Source: JBMOMT01 sp049324835 (GTDB taxonomy: Bacteria; Chloroflexota; Anaerolineae; CAYNKW01). From it: a stretch of DNA of 64,000 bases. The translations under genes and the position numbers were made by a program. The notes beneath the pieces were generated by a model. That model was not told where the DNA came from. It saw only the letters and a list, made by a program, of their open reading frames with translations, and searched no databases. The DNA is taken from the NCBI GenBank assembly GCA_049324835.1, contig JBMOMT010000040.1:1-64000 (forward strand). Reading direction: 5' to 3'. How positions within the stretch are numbered: position 1 is the first letter of the stretch; each line of letters opens with the position of its first letter. Below, piece by piece: positions 15,691 to 24,446 of this stretch.

Positions 15691-16692
15691 ATGCAGGCAC
15701 AAACGGCGCAAGACGATCTGGCCCATCGGGCGGTGATGCTGCTGCGGCAGGTCGAGGCAGAGGTGACCGACCTCGCCTCGCAGGCCGACGAGCGTTATCA
15801 CGATCTGCTGGCCCAATGGCAAGAGCGGCACAGCGCGGCCGTTCAGGGCAGCAGCGCGGCCGAAAAGCTGGAACAACAGTTGATAGAGAGTCGGCGGGTG
15901 GCCTGGCAGCTCAACCTGCTGGCGCGGCTGCATCGTGATCTGGTGGGTGATCTGGAGGGCAAAAACAGCGCGCCCGAACCCGCCGATCTGAAAGCCGATC
16001 TACCGCGCATCCGGCTCATTCAGAGCCAGGAAGAGGGTTACCTTCGCCTGGCGCGTGAGCTGCGCAACGGCGTGGGACAGATCATGGCCAACGCCGTTTT
16101 AGAGCTCGAATACCTGGATCATCTCAGCGAAACCGATGCCGGTGTTGCCAGAAAGGGCTTGCTGAACCTGAAGCAGGAAATTCGGGCCGGTTTTCGAGAT
16201 TTGCAGCGCATCATCGAAGACCTGGGGCCGCCGCCGCTGTTGGCGGAATTGGGATTGCCAGCCAGCCTGCGGCGGTATATCGAGAACTTTCGAGAAGAGT
16301 TGGGCCTGGAGGCCGAGGTAGACCTGCGAGCCTTGCCCGTCGATCTGCCGCCGACGATGGAGATCGCCATTTTTCGTGTGGTTCAGGAGGCGTTGTTGAA
16401 CGTGCGCAAACACGCCCAGGCTTCCAGCATACAGGTGCGAACGTATTACGACCGTGGGGAATTGAGGGTGAGTATTGCGGACGATGGTCTGGGATTCCAG
16501 ATCAACTCGCGAGATAAAGAGCCGGCGCAGCATCTGGGCCTCATTTTGATGCGAGATCGTGCGGATTTGATGGGGGGGCGTCTTCAGATCAGAAATCGGG
16601 AGCACCGGGGCAGCGAAGTGATCCTTTCGGTGCCATATCCCTTTGCACCCGCAACACAGCAAAGCGATGCGCTTGGAGGTAAGACCCCATGA
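15691..16692 (+). CDS. HisKA_3-type sensor kinase lacking the phosphoacceptor His
   Basis: A 333-residue cytoplasmic protein with an N-terminal coiled-coil (about 10-90), a HisKA_3 dimerisation domain (about 112-190) and a C-terminal HATPase domain. The H-box reads LARELRNGVGQ. In active NarX/DegS-type kinases it is LARELHDGVGQ, so His is Arg (residue 125, codon CGC at 16063-16065) and the adjacent Asp is Asn. The ATP-binding part looks intact, with EALLNVRKHA, DDGLGF and an RGSEV end. It may regulate or heterodimerise with the second kinase at 17384, or act as an ATP-binding sensor. Its stop overlaps the regulator's start (ATGA). Confidence 0.85.
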   Translation: MQAQTAQDDLAHRAVMLLRQVEAEVTDLASQADERYHDLLAQWQERHSAAVQGSSAAEKLEQQLIESRRVAWQLNLLARLHRDLVGDLEGKNSAPEPADLKADLPRIRLIQSQEEGYLRLARELRNGVGQIMANAVLELEYLDHLSETDAGVARKGLLNLKQEIRAGFRDLQRIIEDLGPPPLLAELGLPASLRRYIENFREELGLEAEVDLRALPVDLPPTMEIAIFRVVQEALLNVRKHAQASSIQVRTYYDRGELRVSIADDGLGFQINSRDKEPAQHLGLILMRDRADLMGGRLQIRNREHRGSEVILSVPYPFAPATQQSDALGGKTP

Positions 16693-17387
16693 GGACCATC
16701 AGTGTTATGATTGTGGACGATCATCCCGTCTTCCGCCAGGGTTTGCGTCGCATCATCGAGGCTCAGGAGGATATGGAAGTCATCCTGGAAGTAGCCGATG
16801 GCGCCGAGGCTCTTCGTCTGACCAGAGAGATGTCGCCCAATGTAGTTCTCATGGACATCAATCTGCCGTCCATGAACGGTCTACAGGTTACGCGGCAGCT
16901 CAAAGATGAACTGCCCCACGTGGCCGTGGTGATGCTCACCGCCTATCACGACGACGAGCAGTTGTTTCACGCCATTCGGGCCGGTGCGGCGGCCTATTAC
17001 CCCAAAGACGTGACGCCGCGCAAACTGGTCGACACCGTGCGCCAGGTCAGCCAGGGTAACTATGTCATCGACGATAACGTGCTCGACAAACCCAGGTTTG
17101 CCGAGTGGCTGGCCCGAGAGTTCGAACGGATGGATACCAGTTGGGGCGGCCCCGATGAGCTGTTCATGCCGCTTTCGCCGCGAGAGATGGAGATATTGAG
17201 CCTGATCACCAAAGGCATGAGCAATAAAGAAATCGCCTATCAACTGGGCATCAGTCACCAGACGGTCAAAAACCACATGACCTCGATCTTGCGCAAGCTC
17301 TCGGTGAACGATCGTACGCAGGCCGCCGTTTACGCCCTCCGACGTGGCTGGGTGCGGCTGCAAGATACCGGCAGGGAGGATCAATGA
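16689..17387 (+). CDS. NarL/DegU-family response regulator
   Basis: A 232-residue regulator with a receiver domain (acidic pair D10-D11, phosphoacceptor D56 in VVLMDINLP, conserved Lys near 107 in YYPKDV) and a C-terminal LuxR-type helix-turn-helix starting LSPREMEILSL near residue 160. The recognition helix region is GISHQTVKNHM. It is translationally coupled by ATGA overlaps to the kinases on both sides, so the three proteins probably form one pathway. Targets are unknown; the adjacent flp promoter at 18468 is a plausible one. Confidence 0.92.
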   Translation: MRTISVMIVDDHPVFRQGLRRIIEAQEDMEVILEVADGAEALRLTREMSPNVVLMDINLPSMNGLQVTRQLKDELPHVAVVMLTAYHDDEQLFHAIRAGAAAYYPKDVTPRKLVDTVRQVSQGNYVIDDNVLDKPRFAEWLAREFERMDTSWGGPDELFMPLSPREMEILSLITKGMSNKEIAYQLGISHQTVKNHMTSILRKLSVNDRTQAAVYALRRGWVRLQDTGREDQ

Positions 17388-18448
17388 GTGAGCAAAGAGA
17401 TGGCGTGGAAGAGTCTCCCCTGGCTCAGTTGGCCGTCGAGGCCAGAGAAGAATACGAGCTAACGCAAAAAGCCCTCAAAGAGCTGGATGTCTCGACCAAA
17501 CAGATCAGCGGCGAGGTAGACCGGCTGGCGCAGCGCAACGTCCAGATCGCCAATCGGCTTCGCCAGGTAGAAGTCAACATCGACACCGTGCCGCGCTCCG
17601 ATATTCAAGAAGTCTATGCCGCTTCACAGGATGCTCAGAAGCGTCTCTTTATGATGAAAGGCCAGTTGGAAAAACTCCAGAGCGATCAGAAAAACCTGGA
17701 AAAGCACGGCAATTGGCTGCGGCGGATCATGGAGGTGACCAGCGCCTTTCGTCAAGACGAGGTCGAAGGGCCACCAGAGACCTTGCCGGCCACCAGCCAG
17801 GCAACCATCGTGCGCATCATTGAGGCCCAGGAAAACGAACGCATGCATCTGGCGCGCAAAATGCACGATGGCCCGGCCCAATCACTCACCAACCTGATCC
17901 TCCAGGCCGAGATCTGTGAACGTTTGTTCGATTCTGACCCGCAGCAGGCGCGCGCCGAACTGGCGCGCCTCAAAGAAGCCGTCAACAGCACCTTTCAAAA
18001 AACGTACAATTTCATCTTTGACCTGCGCCCCATGATGCTGGATGATCTGGGCCTGGTGCCGACATTGAAGCGCTATGTCAATGGCTTCCAGGAAAAGAAC
18101 AACCTGCAGACCGATCTGAGCGTCATGGGCAAAGAGCGCCGTCTGCCCTCTCACACCGAGGTGACCGTTTTCCGGGTGGTGCAGGCGCTCATGGATAACG
18201 CCCGACAGCACGCCCACCCCACGCGCATTCAGGTGATGCTGGATGTGGAAGGCGCCACCGTGACTGCCTCGGTGGAGGATGATGGCACCGGTTTTGACGT
18301 GGCCGAAGTGATGGCTGCGGCCAGTCAACAGCGCGGGCTGGGCATCGCTGCCATGAAAGAGCGGGTAGAGATGCTGGGCGGTACGCTCGATTTCGACAGC
18401 GTCAGTGGACGTGGCACCAAGGTGACCCTTAGGCTGCCGGCCAATTGA
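17384..18448 (+). CDS. DegS-like sensor histidine kinase
   Basis: A 354-residue soluble kinase with a long N-terminal coiled-coil (about 20-120), a HisKA_3 domain with intact H-box LARKMHDGPAQS (H161), and a HATPase domain with N-box ALMDNARQHA, G1 DDGTGF and a GRGTKV end. It lacks membrane segments, like Bacillus DegS, and probably senses an intracellular signal. It overlaps the response regulator by 4 bp and is the only partner in the operon able to autophosphorylate by the canonical route. The gene ends about 20 nt before the flp promoter. Confidence 0.9.
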   Translation: MSEQRDGVEESPLAQLAVEAREEYELTQKALKELDVSTKQISGEVDRLAQRNVQIANRLRQVEVNIDTVPRSDIQEVYAASQDAQKRLFMMKGQLEKLQSDQKNLEKHGNWLRRIMEVTSAFRQDEVEGPPETLPATSQATIVRIIEAQENERMHLARKMHDGPAQSLTNLILQAEICERLFDSDPQQARAELARLKEAVNSTFQKTYNFIFDLRPMMLDDLGLVPTLKRYVNGFQEKNNLQTDLSVMGKERRLPSHTEVTVFRVVQALMDNARQHAHPTRIQVMLDVEGATVTASVEDDGTGFDVAEVMAAASQQRGLGIAAMKERVEMLGGTLDFDSVSGRGTKVTLRLPAN

Positions 18449-18467
18449 TATAGGTACTTCTTTCCTA

Positions 18468-18496
18468 TTGCCAATACGATGAGGATAGTGTATCAT
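18468..18496 (+). promoter_or_regulatory. Promoter of the flp pilin gene
   Basis: TTGCCA (18468-18473), a 17-nt spacer and TATCAT (18491-18496). Transcription from about 18503 gives a 70-nt leader. The same box pair controls phnD at 51405-51433. Confidence 0.7.
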
Positions 18497-18572
18497 TAAT
18501 TTAGTTATTTATACACCTTGTGCTCGAAAAGATAACTTTGCACCAGTCTGGATCAGGAAGGAGGTGATAGGC

Positions 18573-18725
18573 GTGCTGGAATTGTGGAACGAAAAAGGGC
18601 AAGGTCTGGTCGAGTATGCGTTGATTCTTGTTTTGGTGGCCATTGTTGTTATTGCCATCCTCTTGCTGCTGGGGCCGGTTATCGGCAATGCCTTCAGCAA
18701 TATTGTGGCCAATCTGTCGATGTAG
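18573..18725 (+). CDS. flp: Flp-type major pilin
   Basis: A 50-residue Flp pilin precursor. GTG 18573 lies eight bases after a perfect AGGAGG (18559-18564); an in-frame GTG at 18564 overlaps that site and is rejected. The class III signal is MLELWNEKG followed by QGLVEYALIL. Cleavage after Gly9 puts Glu at +5 and Tyr at +6, the Flp signature. The rest is one hydrophobic helix ending with a short polar tail. It is followed by a strong terminator, so the pilin is made from a short abundant mRNA separate from the assembly genes. The prepilin peptidase (TadV/CpaA) is not in this window. Confidence 0.93.
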   Translation: MLELWNEKGQGLVEYALILVLVAIVVIAILLLLGPVIGNAFSNIVANLSM

Positions 18726-18769
18726 TTGTTTCAGGCAGCGGCCAGGTTTTAGCCAGAACTTGCAACCAG

Positions 18770-18803
18770 CCAACCCTGCCCCACGGCAGGGTTGGTCTTT
18801 TTT
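18770..18803 (+). terminator. Intrinsic terminator after flp
   Basis: CCAACCCTGCC (18770-18780) pairs perfectly with GGCAGGGTTGG (18785-18795) around a 4-nt loop and is followed by TCTTTTTT. Confidence 0.9.
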
Positions 18804-18824
18804 GGGTTTAGTACCATTGTCCTA

Positions 18825-18854
18825 TTGCTCCGTGTTTGCCGCTCAGTGTATAAT
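18825..18854 (+). promoter_or_regulatory. Promoter upstream of the first TadE-like gene
   Basis: TTGCTC (18825-18830), an 18-nt spacer and a perfect TATAAT (18849-18854). A transcript from about 18861 would run through the hairpin at 18939-18971 before the gene at 19048, leaving a 190-nt leader. A second, weaker TTGACC/TAAAAT pair (18859-18890) has a 20-nt spacer. Confidence 0.5.
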
Positions 18855-18938
18855 GTAATTGACCGTTATTGTGTAAAGATACGCTAAAATACGATCAATT
18901 TGCATATGAGGTTGATGCTTTCATCCAAGCTGATCAGA

Positions 18939-18971
18939 CAGAGCCTTATCCACGATAAGGCTCTGCTTTCA
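18939..18971 (+). terminator. Leader hairpin with T run (attenuator or sRNA terminator)
   Basis: CAGAGCCTTATC (18939-18950) pairs with GATAAGGCTCTG (18954-18965) around a 3-nt loop. CTTTCATGCCTTTTTC follows, so the T run starts some distance from the stem. It lies between the 18825 promoter and the TadE-like gene, and could end a small RNA of about 110 nt or attenuate the pilus genes. Confidence 0.5.
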
Positions 18972-19047
18972 TGCCTTTTTCTCATCACACGTTGTTATTG
19001 GTAGCCATCGTCAGTTTAGGGCCTCAAGGCGCGGTTAGGGAGCAATC

Positions 19048-20553
19048 ATGTTGATTCCAAAGCGACAAAAAGCACAGGGCCTGGTCGAGTTTGCTTTGAT
19101 CCTGCCCATACTTTTGCTGGTCGTGCTGGGCCTCATCGAAACGGCTCTGCTTTTCCAGTCCTATCTGGCCATCCAGCATGGCGCGCGCGAAGCCGCACGT
19201 TTTGCTGTGTCTATGCAACCGCCCGTCGGTCACATGTACAACAGCGATGGCGACATCGTCGAGTGCCCCAGTGGCGGCGACACCGACAGATGGGGCATCT
19301 TTTGCGCCGGGCCAGATGAGGGCACCTCCGACGTAGACCTGCGGACACAAAGATGGCAGGCCAGGCGCGTGCGTATGATCAAAGAGCGCGCTTTGGAGGC
19401 CACGGTGGGCATACGGGTGGATGATAGCCGGGCTTATACCCAGCCCTACGACGAGGATGACTTTGCCTTCAACATGGCCTTGCCCCGCTCATTTGGCGTG
19501 CAGGTGTTCGGATTCCGTGATGTCGATGAGGCCGAGATTGCGGATCATCCCAGCCTGCCGGGCTTGCCCGTGCGGATCATCGTCTATCATCGGGCGGAGG
19601 TGCTGGATCCGCTCTTCCGGGCGATTGTGCCCTCGGTGCTGCTTCGAGGCAATGCCGACATGATCAACGAAGGGCTCCAGGTGGGTTACAGCAACCGATT
19701 GCCTCCCACATTCGAGCCGCTGCCATCGGTGCCTTTGCCCTCTGGCACACCTCCCGAGACGCCCGGCACCGCCACAGCCACGGCCACGCCGACGGCCACG
19801 CCCACCACCACCGCTACCCCCACCCAGACGCCCACGCCCACGGCCACCCCCACCACGGCCTATCTGGTGGTCGCCGGCACGCACGACCCAGACGAGACCT
19901 TTGTGTTGGGTGAGGACGTGACCGTCTCTCTCCATCTTCACGATGCCGATACCGACTATGATCTGTGGTGGGTGGACCCCAATAACGTGGCCAACCGCTT
20001 TGCCGATGACGTGACCACAGACGATGACGGTTACGTGGCGTATCCCTGGTCGCTGGTCGACCCGCCGGGTTTTGAGCTCATCCCCGGTGGCGTGCCCGGT
20101 CAGGTCTATACCTGCACGGTGCAGTCTCGGAACCAATCGGGGGGGGTGATTGCCCTGCAACAGATCCCTGTCTTGGTGCCTGTGCAGTTGCCCGATCTGA
20201 TCGTGACAGACATCATCCTGCCCGATAGTCCCCAGGCCAACGTGCCCATGACGGTCACCGTTCGCATTCGTAACACCACTTTTTCGACGGTGGAGGGTTA
20301 TTTCGACGTCAACGTTTACGTCGACCCGGCGCACGAACCCACCCAGGGACGGCCCGGCGACAGTCTGCAATGGGTGGATGGCATTGGGGCCTTTGAATCG
20401 AGGGACGTGACCTTTGTGGTCACGTTGATCGGCCTTGGCGACCACGAACTGTGGGCCTACGTAGATGCCACAGATTTTGTGGATGAGCAGAACGAAGACA
20501 ACAATGCTTACGGGCCTGTCTCGACTTTTGCCGGATGTGGAGGCTATCCCTAA
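19048..20553 (+). CDS. TadE-like pseudopilin with Ig-like and CARDB domains
   Basis: A 501-residue protein. The N-terminal class III signal AQGLVEFALILPILLLVVLG (Glu at +5) and the following helix match TadE pseudopilins. A TadE-type body runs to about residue 225. A Thr/Pro/Ala linker of repeated TAT and TPT units (about 230-270) leads to a beta-rich Ig-like segment (about 272-378). A C-terminal CARDB-like adhesion domain follows (PDLIVTDIILPDS near 388, VDEQNEDNNAYGP near 480). TadE pseudopilins prime or cap Tad pili. The added extracellular domains suggest a tip-exposed adhesive subunit. ATG 19048 follows GGTTAGGGAGC. It starts the pilin-decoration gene cluster. Confidence 0.85.
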   Translation: MLIPKRQKAQGLVEFALILPILLLVVLGLIETALLFQSYLAIQHGAREAARFAVSMQPPVGHMYNSDGDIVECPSGGDTDRWGIFCAGPDEGTSDVDLRTQRWQARRVRMIKERALEATVGIRVDDSRAYTQPYDEDDFAFNMALPRSFGVQVFGFRDVDEAEIADHPSLPGLPVRIIVYHRAEVLDPLFRAIVPSVLLRGNADMINEGLQVGYSNRLPPTFEPLPSVPLPSGTPPETPGTATATATPTATPTTTATPTQTPTPTATPTTAYLVVAGTHDPDETFVLGEDVTVSLHLHDADTDYDLWWVDPNNVANRFADDVTTDDDGYVAYPWSLVDPPGFELIPGGVPGQVYTCTVQSRNQSGGVIALQQIPVLVPVQLPDLIVTDIILPDSPQANVPMTVTVRIRNTTFSTVEGYFDVNVYVDPAHEPTQGRPGDSLQWVDGIGAFESRDVTFVVTLIGLGDHELWAYVDATDFVDEQNEDNNAYGPVSTFAGCGGYP

Positions 20554-20612
20554 TTGGCGCGCCGTGAGGGATGGTCTCTGATGGATGCTGACGCTACCAC
20601 GAGGAGTAGGTT

Positions 20613-23600
20613 ATGAAGCCAGAATCGCGCCTCTCAAAAAAAGGGTCGTCTTTGCCCTTTCGGGGATGGCTGTGGTTACAACTGGCCCTGACTCTGATTC
20701 TGGGCCTGTCGTTGTTGTTGGTTGCTCCAGATAGCTCTCGCCGGGTTGCTGCGCAGGGCACAGCCATCGCCACCGACGATTTCGAGTGCGGTGGCTGGAA
20801 CTGCGGCTCGGGCTGGTTGGCAGCCTGGACCTCCAGCGGCGACAGCAGTGTGCTCACCGACGGCGCTAACGACCACAGCGGGGTGGCTTATCTGCGCCTG
20901 CGTAGTAACAATGGCGTGGCTTACCGCAGCCTGAACCTCCAGGGTGTGACCAACGCCCGCCTGCGCTTCTGGTGGAAGGCCAATAGCTTTGAAGGTGGCG
21001 AGTACGCGCGTGTCATCGTCAACGATGGCTCCAGCCACGTGGTGTTGCAGGTGAACGACGAGTCCGACGACAACGTTTACCACTATGCCGACATCAACCT
21101 CTCCACCTACAGCATGGTCAACAACTTGCAGATCCGCTTCGAAGCTCACATGAGCGGCACCGGCGATCAGTTCTACATCGACGATATCGAGATTGTGAGC
21201 CAGGCGACCATTGCCTCCTTTTTGATGAACAGCAACCCCGGCTGGGACGAGAACGGCCAATGGGCCTGGGGCCAGCCCACCGGCGGCAACGGCGATCATG
21301 GTCGCGCCGATCCCAGCAGCGGTTATACCGGCAACAACGTCTACGGCTACAACCTCAGCGGCGGCTACACCGACAACATGCCTCAATACAACCTGACCAC
21401 CACCGCCATCGATTGTGGCAATTTCGAAAACGTCCAGCTCGTCTTTTGGCGCTGGCTCAACGTAGAGCGATCGGCCTACGATCACGCCTACGTCCAGGTG
21501 TCCAACGACAACAGCAACTGGACTACGGTGTGGCAGAACAGCAACACCGTGCTCTACGACGGCGCGTCTGTGGCCGATTTTGGCTGGATGCAGGTGAGTT
21601 ATGACATCTCGGCTGTTGCCGATGACAGCGCCACGGTCTACATTCGTTGGGTTATGGGGTCTTCCGACAGCGGCTGGACATACTCTGGCTGGAACATCGA
21701 CGACGTGGAGCTGTTGGGCGATTCGATGGGCCCCACGCCCACCGCGACGTCTACTGCCACCCCCACCGCCACCCCCACCGCCACACCGGTGCCCGAATGT
21801 GGCCTTTACAGCGACAATTTCAACGACAATAACCTTCACGCTCGCTGGACGAGCGTCGATGTCAACTCGACGGGCGGCACACCACTGGGCCAGACGTCAG
21901 AGACGGGCGGCCAGCTGGTGGTTTCCAGCGATGGCAGCACCCTCTTTAACAACGACGACTTTCGTTTTGTCTACCAGCGCGTCCCCGGCGATTTCGACGC
22001 CGCGGTGCAGATCATCAGCTCACCCAACGCCGCCGAATGGTCCAAGTCTGGCCTGATGGTGCGCGCCAGCCTCGACCCGGCTGCCGACCGGGTGATGGTG
22101 ATGTGGACGCGCGATCACGGCCTGCAGTTCGGCTATCGCCTCGGCGGCACCGCCGACCGTTTTTACCCGGATACCAACGTGCCCGGCGCTCTGCCGGTGT
22201 GGGTGGGCCTGGAACGCCAGGGCAATACCTATACCGCCGCCTACTCTCTGGATGGCCTCAACTGGACGACGGCGGCTTCCATCGTCGTGGATACCCTGGG
22301 TGATAGCCCTTACCTGGGCCTGGCGGTGGCCTCTTATGTCGATAACAACGAACAGGCTGCCGAGTTCGACAACTTTGCCGTGTGCCAGTTCGATCCGCCG
22401 CCCACGCCTACACCCATTCCCACCCCCACCCATACCCCCACCCCCACCCCGGCCTGCACCACCACGCCGCTGGACTTGCGTGCGCTGGACATCACGGCCT
22501 ACTCTAACCAGGACAGCGCGCCGATCATGACCATCGAGGACGATGGCGCCACCCTGCACCTGGAGGGCAATTCCTGGAAAAAGGTCACGTTGCCCGATGG
22601 TGGTTATGAGGTGACCGCCGAGACCATCCTGGAATTCGACTTTCGCAGCACCCATGAGGGTGAGATCCACGGCATCGGTTTTGACGAAGACAACTTGCAC
22701 GACAACGCTGACCGTGTGTTCGAGCTGTACGGCACGCAGAGCTGGTCGAGCCTGACCGGTTTTAAGGACTATGCGGCTCATGCGCCCGAATGGCGGCATT
22801 ACGCCATCCCCGTGGGCGACTATTACACCGGCCTGATGACCTATCTCGTCTTTGCCAACGACGACGATACCGCGTCTGCCGCCGACAGCCGCTTTGCCAA
22901 CATCAAGTTTTGTGGCGGTCTGATCCCACCCACGCCCACCCCTACGGCCACAGCCACCCCCACGCCCACCCCCGCCGAACCGTGCACCTTTTTTGAAGTG
23001 GGCGGTCAGGTGGTGGTGGAGGCCGAGCATTACCTCAGCAACGTCGAACAGGAGGGGCCCGCCTGGCGCATGTCTACGGCGGTGGGTGGTTATTCCACGT
23101 GGGGCTATATGGAATCGACCACCAACACCGGCGTGAACTATGCCTCTTATACCGATACGGGCAACAGCCCTTATCTGGACTACCCCATCTTTTTCTCCAC
23201 CACCGGACGGTATTACGTGTGGGTGCGAGGCTGGGGGCCATCCGGCTCCGATGACTCGATCCACGCCGGTCTGGATGGGGTCGTGACCGCCAACTCGGAT
23301 CGACTGGGCAACTTTGGTAACAGTTGGAACTGGCTGCGGGCCACGATGGACGGCACCAACGCCTACATCGACGTCGACGAGATCGGCCTGCACCGCTTCA
23401 ACCTGTTCATGCGCGAAGACGGTTTCCGGGTGGACAAGGTGGTGTTGACCACCAGCAACAGCGGTACTCCGCCGGCCGATGCTATCGCCGAGAGTTTCTG
23501 CTGCGAGCCGCCGCCGGCGCCGCCCACCGAAGGTCTACCGCCGGGCCACCAGGACTGTTCCCAGTTGCTCAGCCAGGGCAACTTTGAGGCCACTTATATC

Positions 23601-24413
23601 GAAGTTTCACAGGGCGGCTCGTGGGTCTTGGGTGAGGAAGACGATGCCAGCCAAAAATCGAGCGCCGAGAGCCACAACGGCAACTTTTCGTTGCTGTTGC
23701 GCTGCGATTCACGGCGCGTGTTTCCTTTCGATATCTTTCACCCCTGGGCCTACCAGGCAATAACCGTGCCGACCGACGTGGTCACCGGCACCGAGATGCT
23801 GCTCACGCTTTACTATTACGTCGAGCCGCAGGGCGCACCGCGCGGGGCAGACGTGCTCAGCGTCCGGCTGCGCGACGAAAGCGGTGAGGTAGATGTGACC
23901 AGCAACCTGGAGATCGCCAGGGGCACTTCTACAGCCTCGGTATGGCAGCAATACACCGTCGATCTGGCATCCGGCCTGTCCAGCCTCGGCGATTACGCCG
24001 GCCAAGAGTTGCAACTCTACTTTGGCGCACCCAACGACGACAACGGCGACACCGAGTTCTACATCGACGACGTGCGTCTGGACGTGTGCACCACCCAACC
24101 CATCCCAGAGATCGATCCGAGCAAGGCAACAGTGGGCGGCGACGTGCGTGTGCTGCTGGAGGGCCGGCCCACCGAGATGGAAGGGGTGACACTGTGGGCT
24201 TATCGCACCGATGGCGGCGTGTGCCGCGACGGCCAGCCGCTGTGCGTCACCTCCAGCATTCACGATTCTACCTATCACTTTTACAACCTCGAACCCGGTC
24301 CGTACGTGATCTTTGCCGAGGTGTGGGTGGGCAGCCTGTCCTATACCGCTCTGGAGACGATCACCCTGAACGTGGGTCAGGTGCAAGAAGACCTGGACCT
24401 GCTGCTCCAGTAA
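20613..24413 (+). CDS. Large secreted multi-domain CBM/jelly-roll protein
   Basis: A 1266-residue protein with a Sec-type N-terminal helix (about 15-40, ending RRVAAQ) and a chain of extracellular beta domains joined by Thr/Pro linkers. Two jelly-roll domains ending FYIDDIEI and WNIDDVELL occupy about 50-370. A LamG/DUF1349-like domain lies at about 393-590, an unassigned beta domain at about 620-770, a CBM35-like domain starting VVVEAEHY and ending FRVDKVVLTT at about 790-960, another jelly-roll ending FYIDDVRLDVC at about 975-1165, and a carboxypeptidase-regulatory-like domain at the end. The CBM resembles the insertion in the vWA protein at 28005. No catalytic residues are evident. It is probably a carbohydrate-binding adhesin tied to the Tad pilus. 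ATG follows GAGGAG. Confidence 0.82.
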   Translation: MKPESRLSKKGSSLPFRGWLWLQLALTLILGLSLLLVAPDSSRRVAAQGTAIATDDFECGGWNCGSGWLAAWTSSGDSSVLTDGANDHSGVAYLRLRSNNGVAYRSLNLQGVTNARLRFWWKANSFEGGEYARVIVNDGSSHVVLQVNDESDDNVYHYADINLSTYSMVNNLQIRFEAHMSGTGDQFYIDDIEIVSQATIASFLMNSNPGWDENGQWAWGQPTGGNGDHGRADPSSGYTGNNVYGYNLSGGYTDNMPQYNLTTTAIDCGNFENVQLVFWRWLNVERSAYDHAYVQVSNDNSNWTTVWQNSNTVLYDGASVADFGWMQVSYDISAVADDSATVYIRWVMGSSDSGWTYSGWNIDDVELLGDSMGPTPTATSTATPTATPTATPVPECGLYSDNFNDNNLHARWTSVDVNSTGGTPLGQTSETGGQLVVSSDGSTLFNNDDFRFVYQRVPGDFDAAVQIISSPNAAEWSKSGLMVRASLDPAADRVMVMWTRDHGLQFGYRLGGTADRFYPDTNVPGALPVWVGLERQGNTYTAAYSLDGLNWTTAASIVVDTLGDSPYLGLAVASYVDNNEQAAEFDNFAVCQFDPPPTPTPIPTPTHTPTPTPACTTTPLDLRALDITAYSNQDSAPIMTIEDDGATLHLEGNSWKKVTLPDGGYEVTAETILEFDFRSTHEGEIHGIGFDEDNLHDNADRVFELYGTQSWSSLTGFKDYAAHAPEWRHYAIPVGDYYTGLMTYLVFANDDDTASAADSRFANIKFCGGLIPPTPTPTATATPTPTPAEPCTFFEVGGQVVVEAEHYLSNVEQEGPAWRMSTAVGGYSTWGYMESTTNTGVNYASYTDTGNSPYLDYPIFFSTTGRYYVWVRGWGPSGSDDSIHAGLDGVVTANSDRLGNFGNSWNWLRATMDGTNAYIDVDEIGLHRFNLFMREDGFRVDKVVLTTSNSGTPPADAIAESFCCEPPPAPPTEGLPPGHQDCSQLLSQGNFEATYIEVSQGGSWVLGEEDDASQKSSAESHNGNFSLLLRCDSRRVFPFDIFHPWAYQAITVPTDVVTGTEMLLTLYYYVEPQGAPRGADVLSVRLRDESGEVDVTSNLEIARGTSTASVWQQYTVDLASGLSSLGDYAGQELQLYFGAPNDDNGDTEFYIDDVRLDVCTTQPIPEIDPSKATVGGDVRVLLEGRPTEMEGVTLWAYRTDGGVCRDGQPLCVTSSIHDSTYHFYNLEPGPYVIFAEVWVGSLSYTALETITLNVGQVQEDLDLLLQ

Positions 24414-24446
24414 AACGCGTCGCCGGCAGGCGCGCGGGAGGTCAAG

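Noticed and set aside
19765..19860. ACC/ACG/CCC-rich tract as a regulatory microsatellite
   Set aside because: It encodes a Thr/Pro/Ala linker of the TadE-CARDB protein, in frame and like the linkers at 9115-9180 and 10040-10200.
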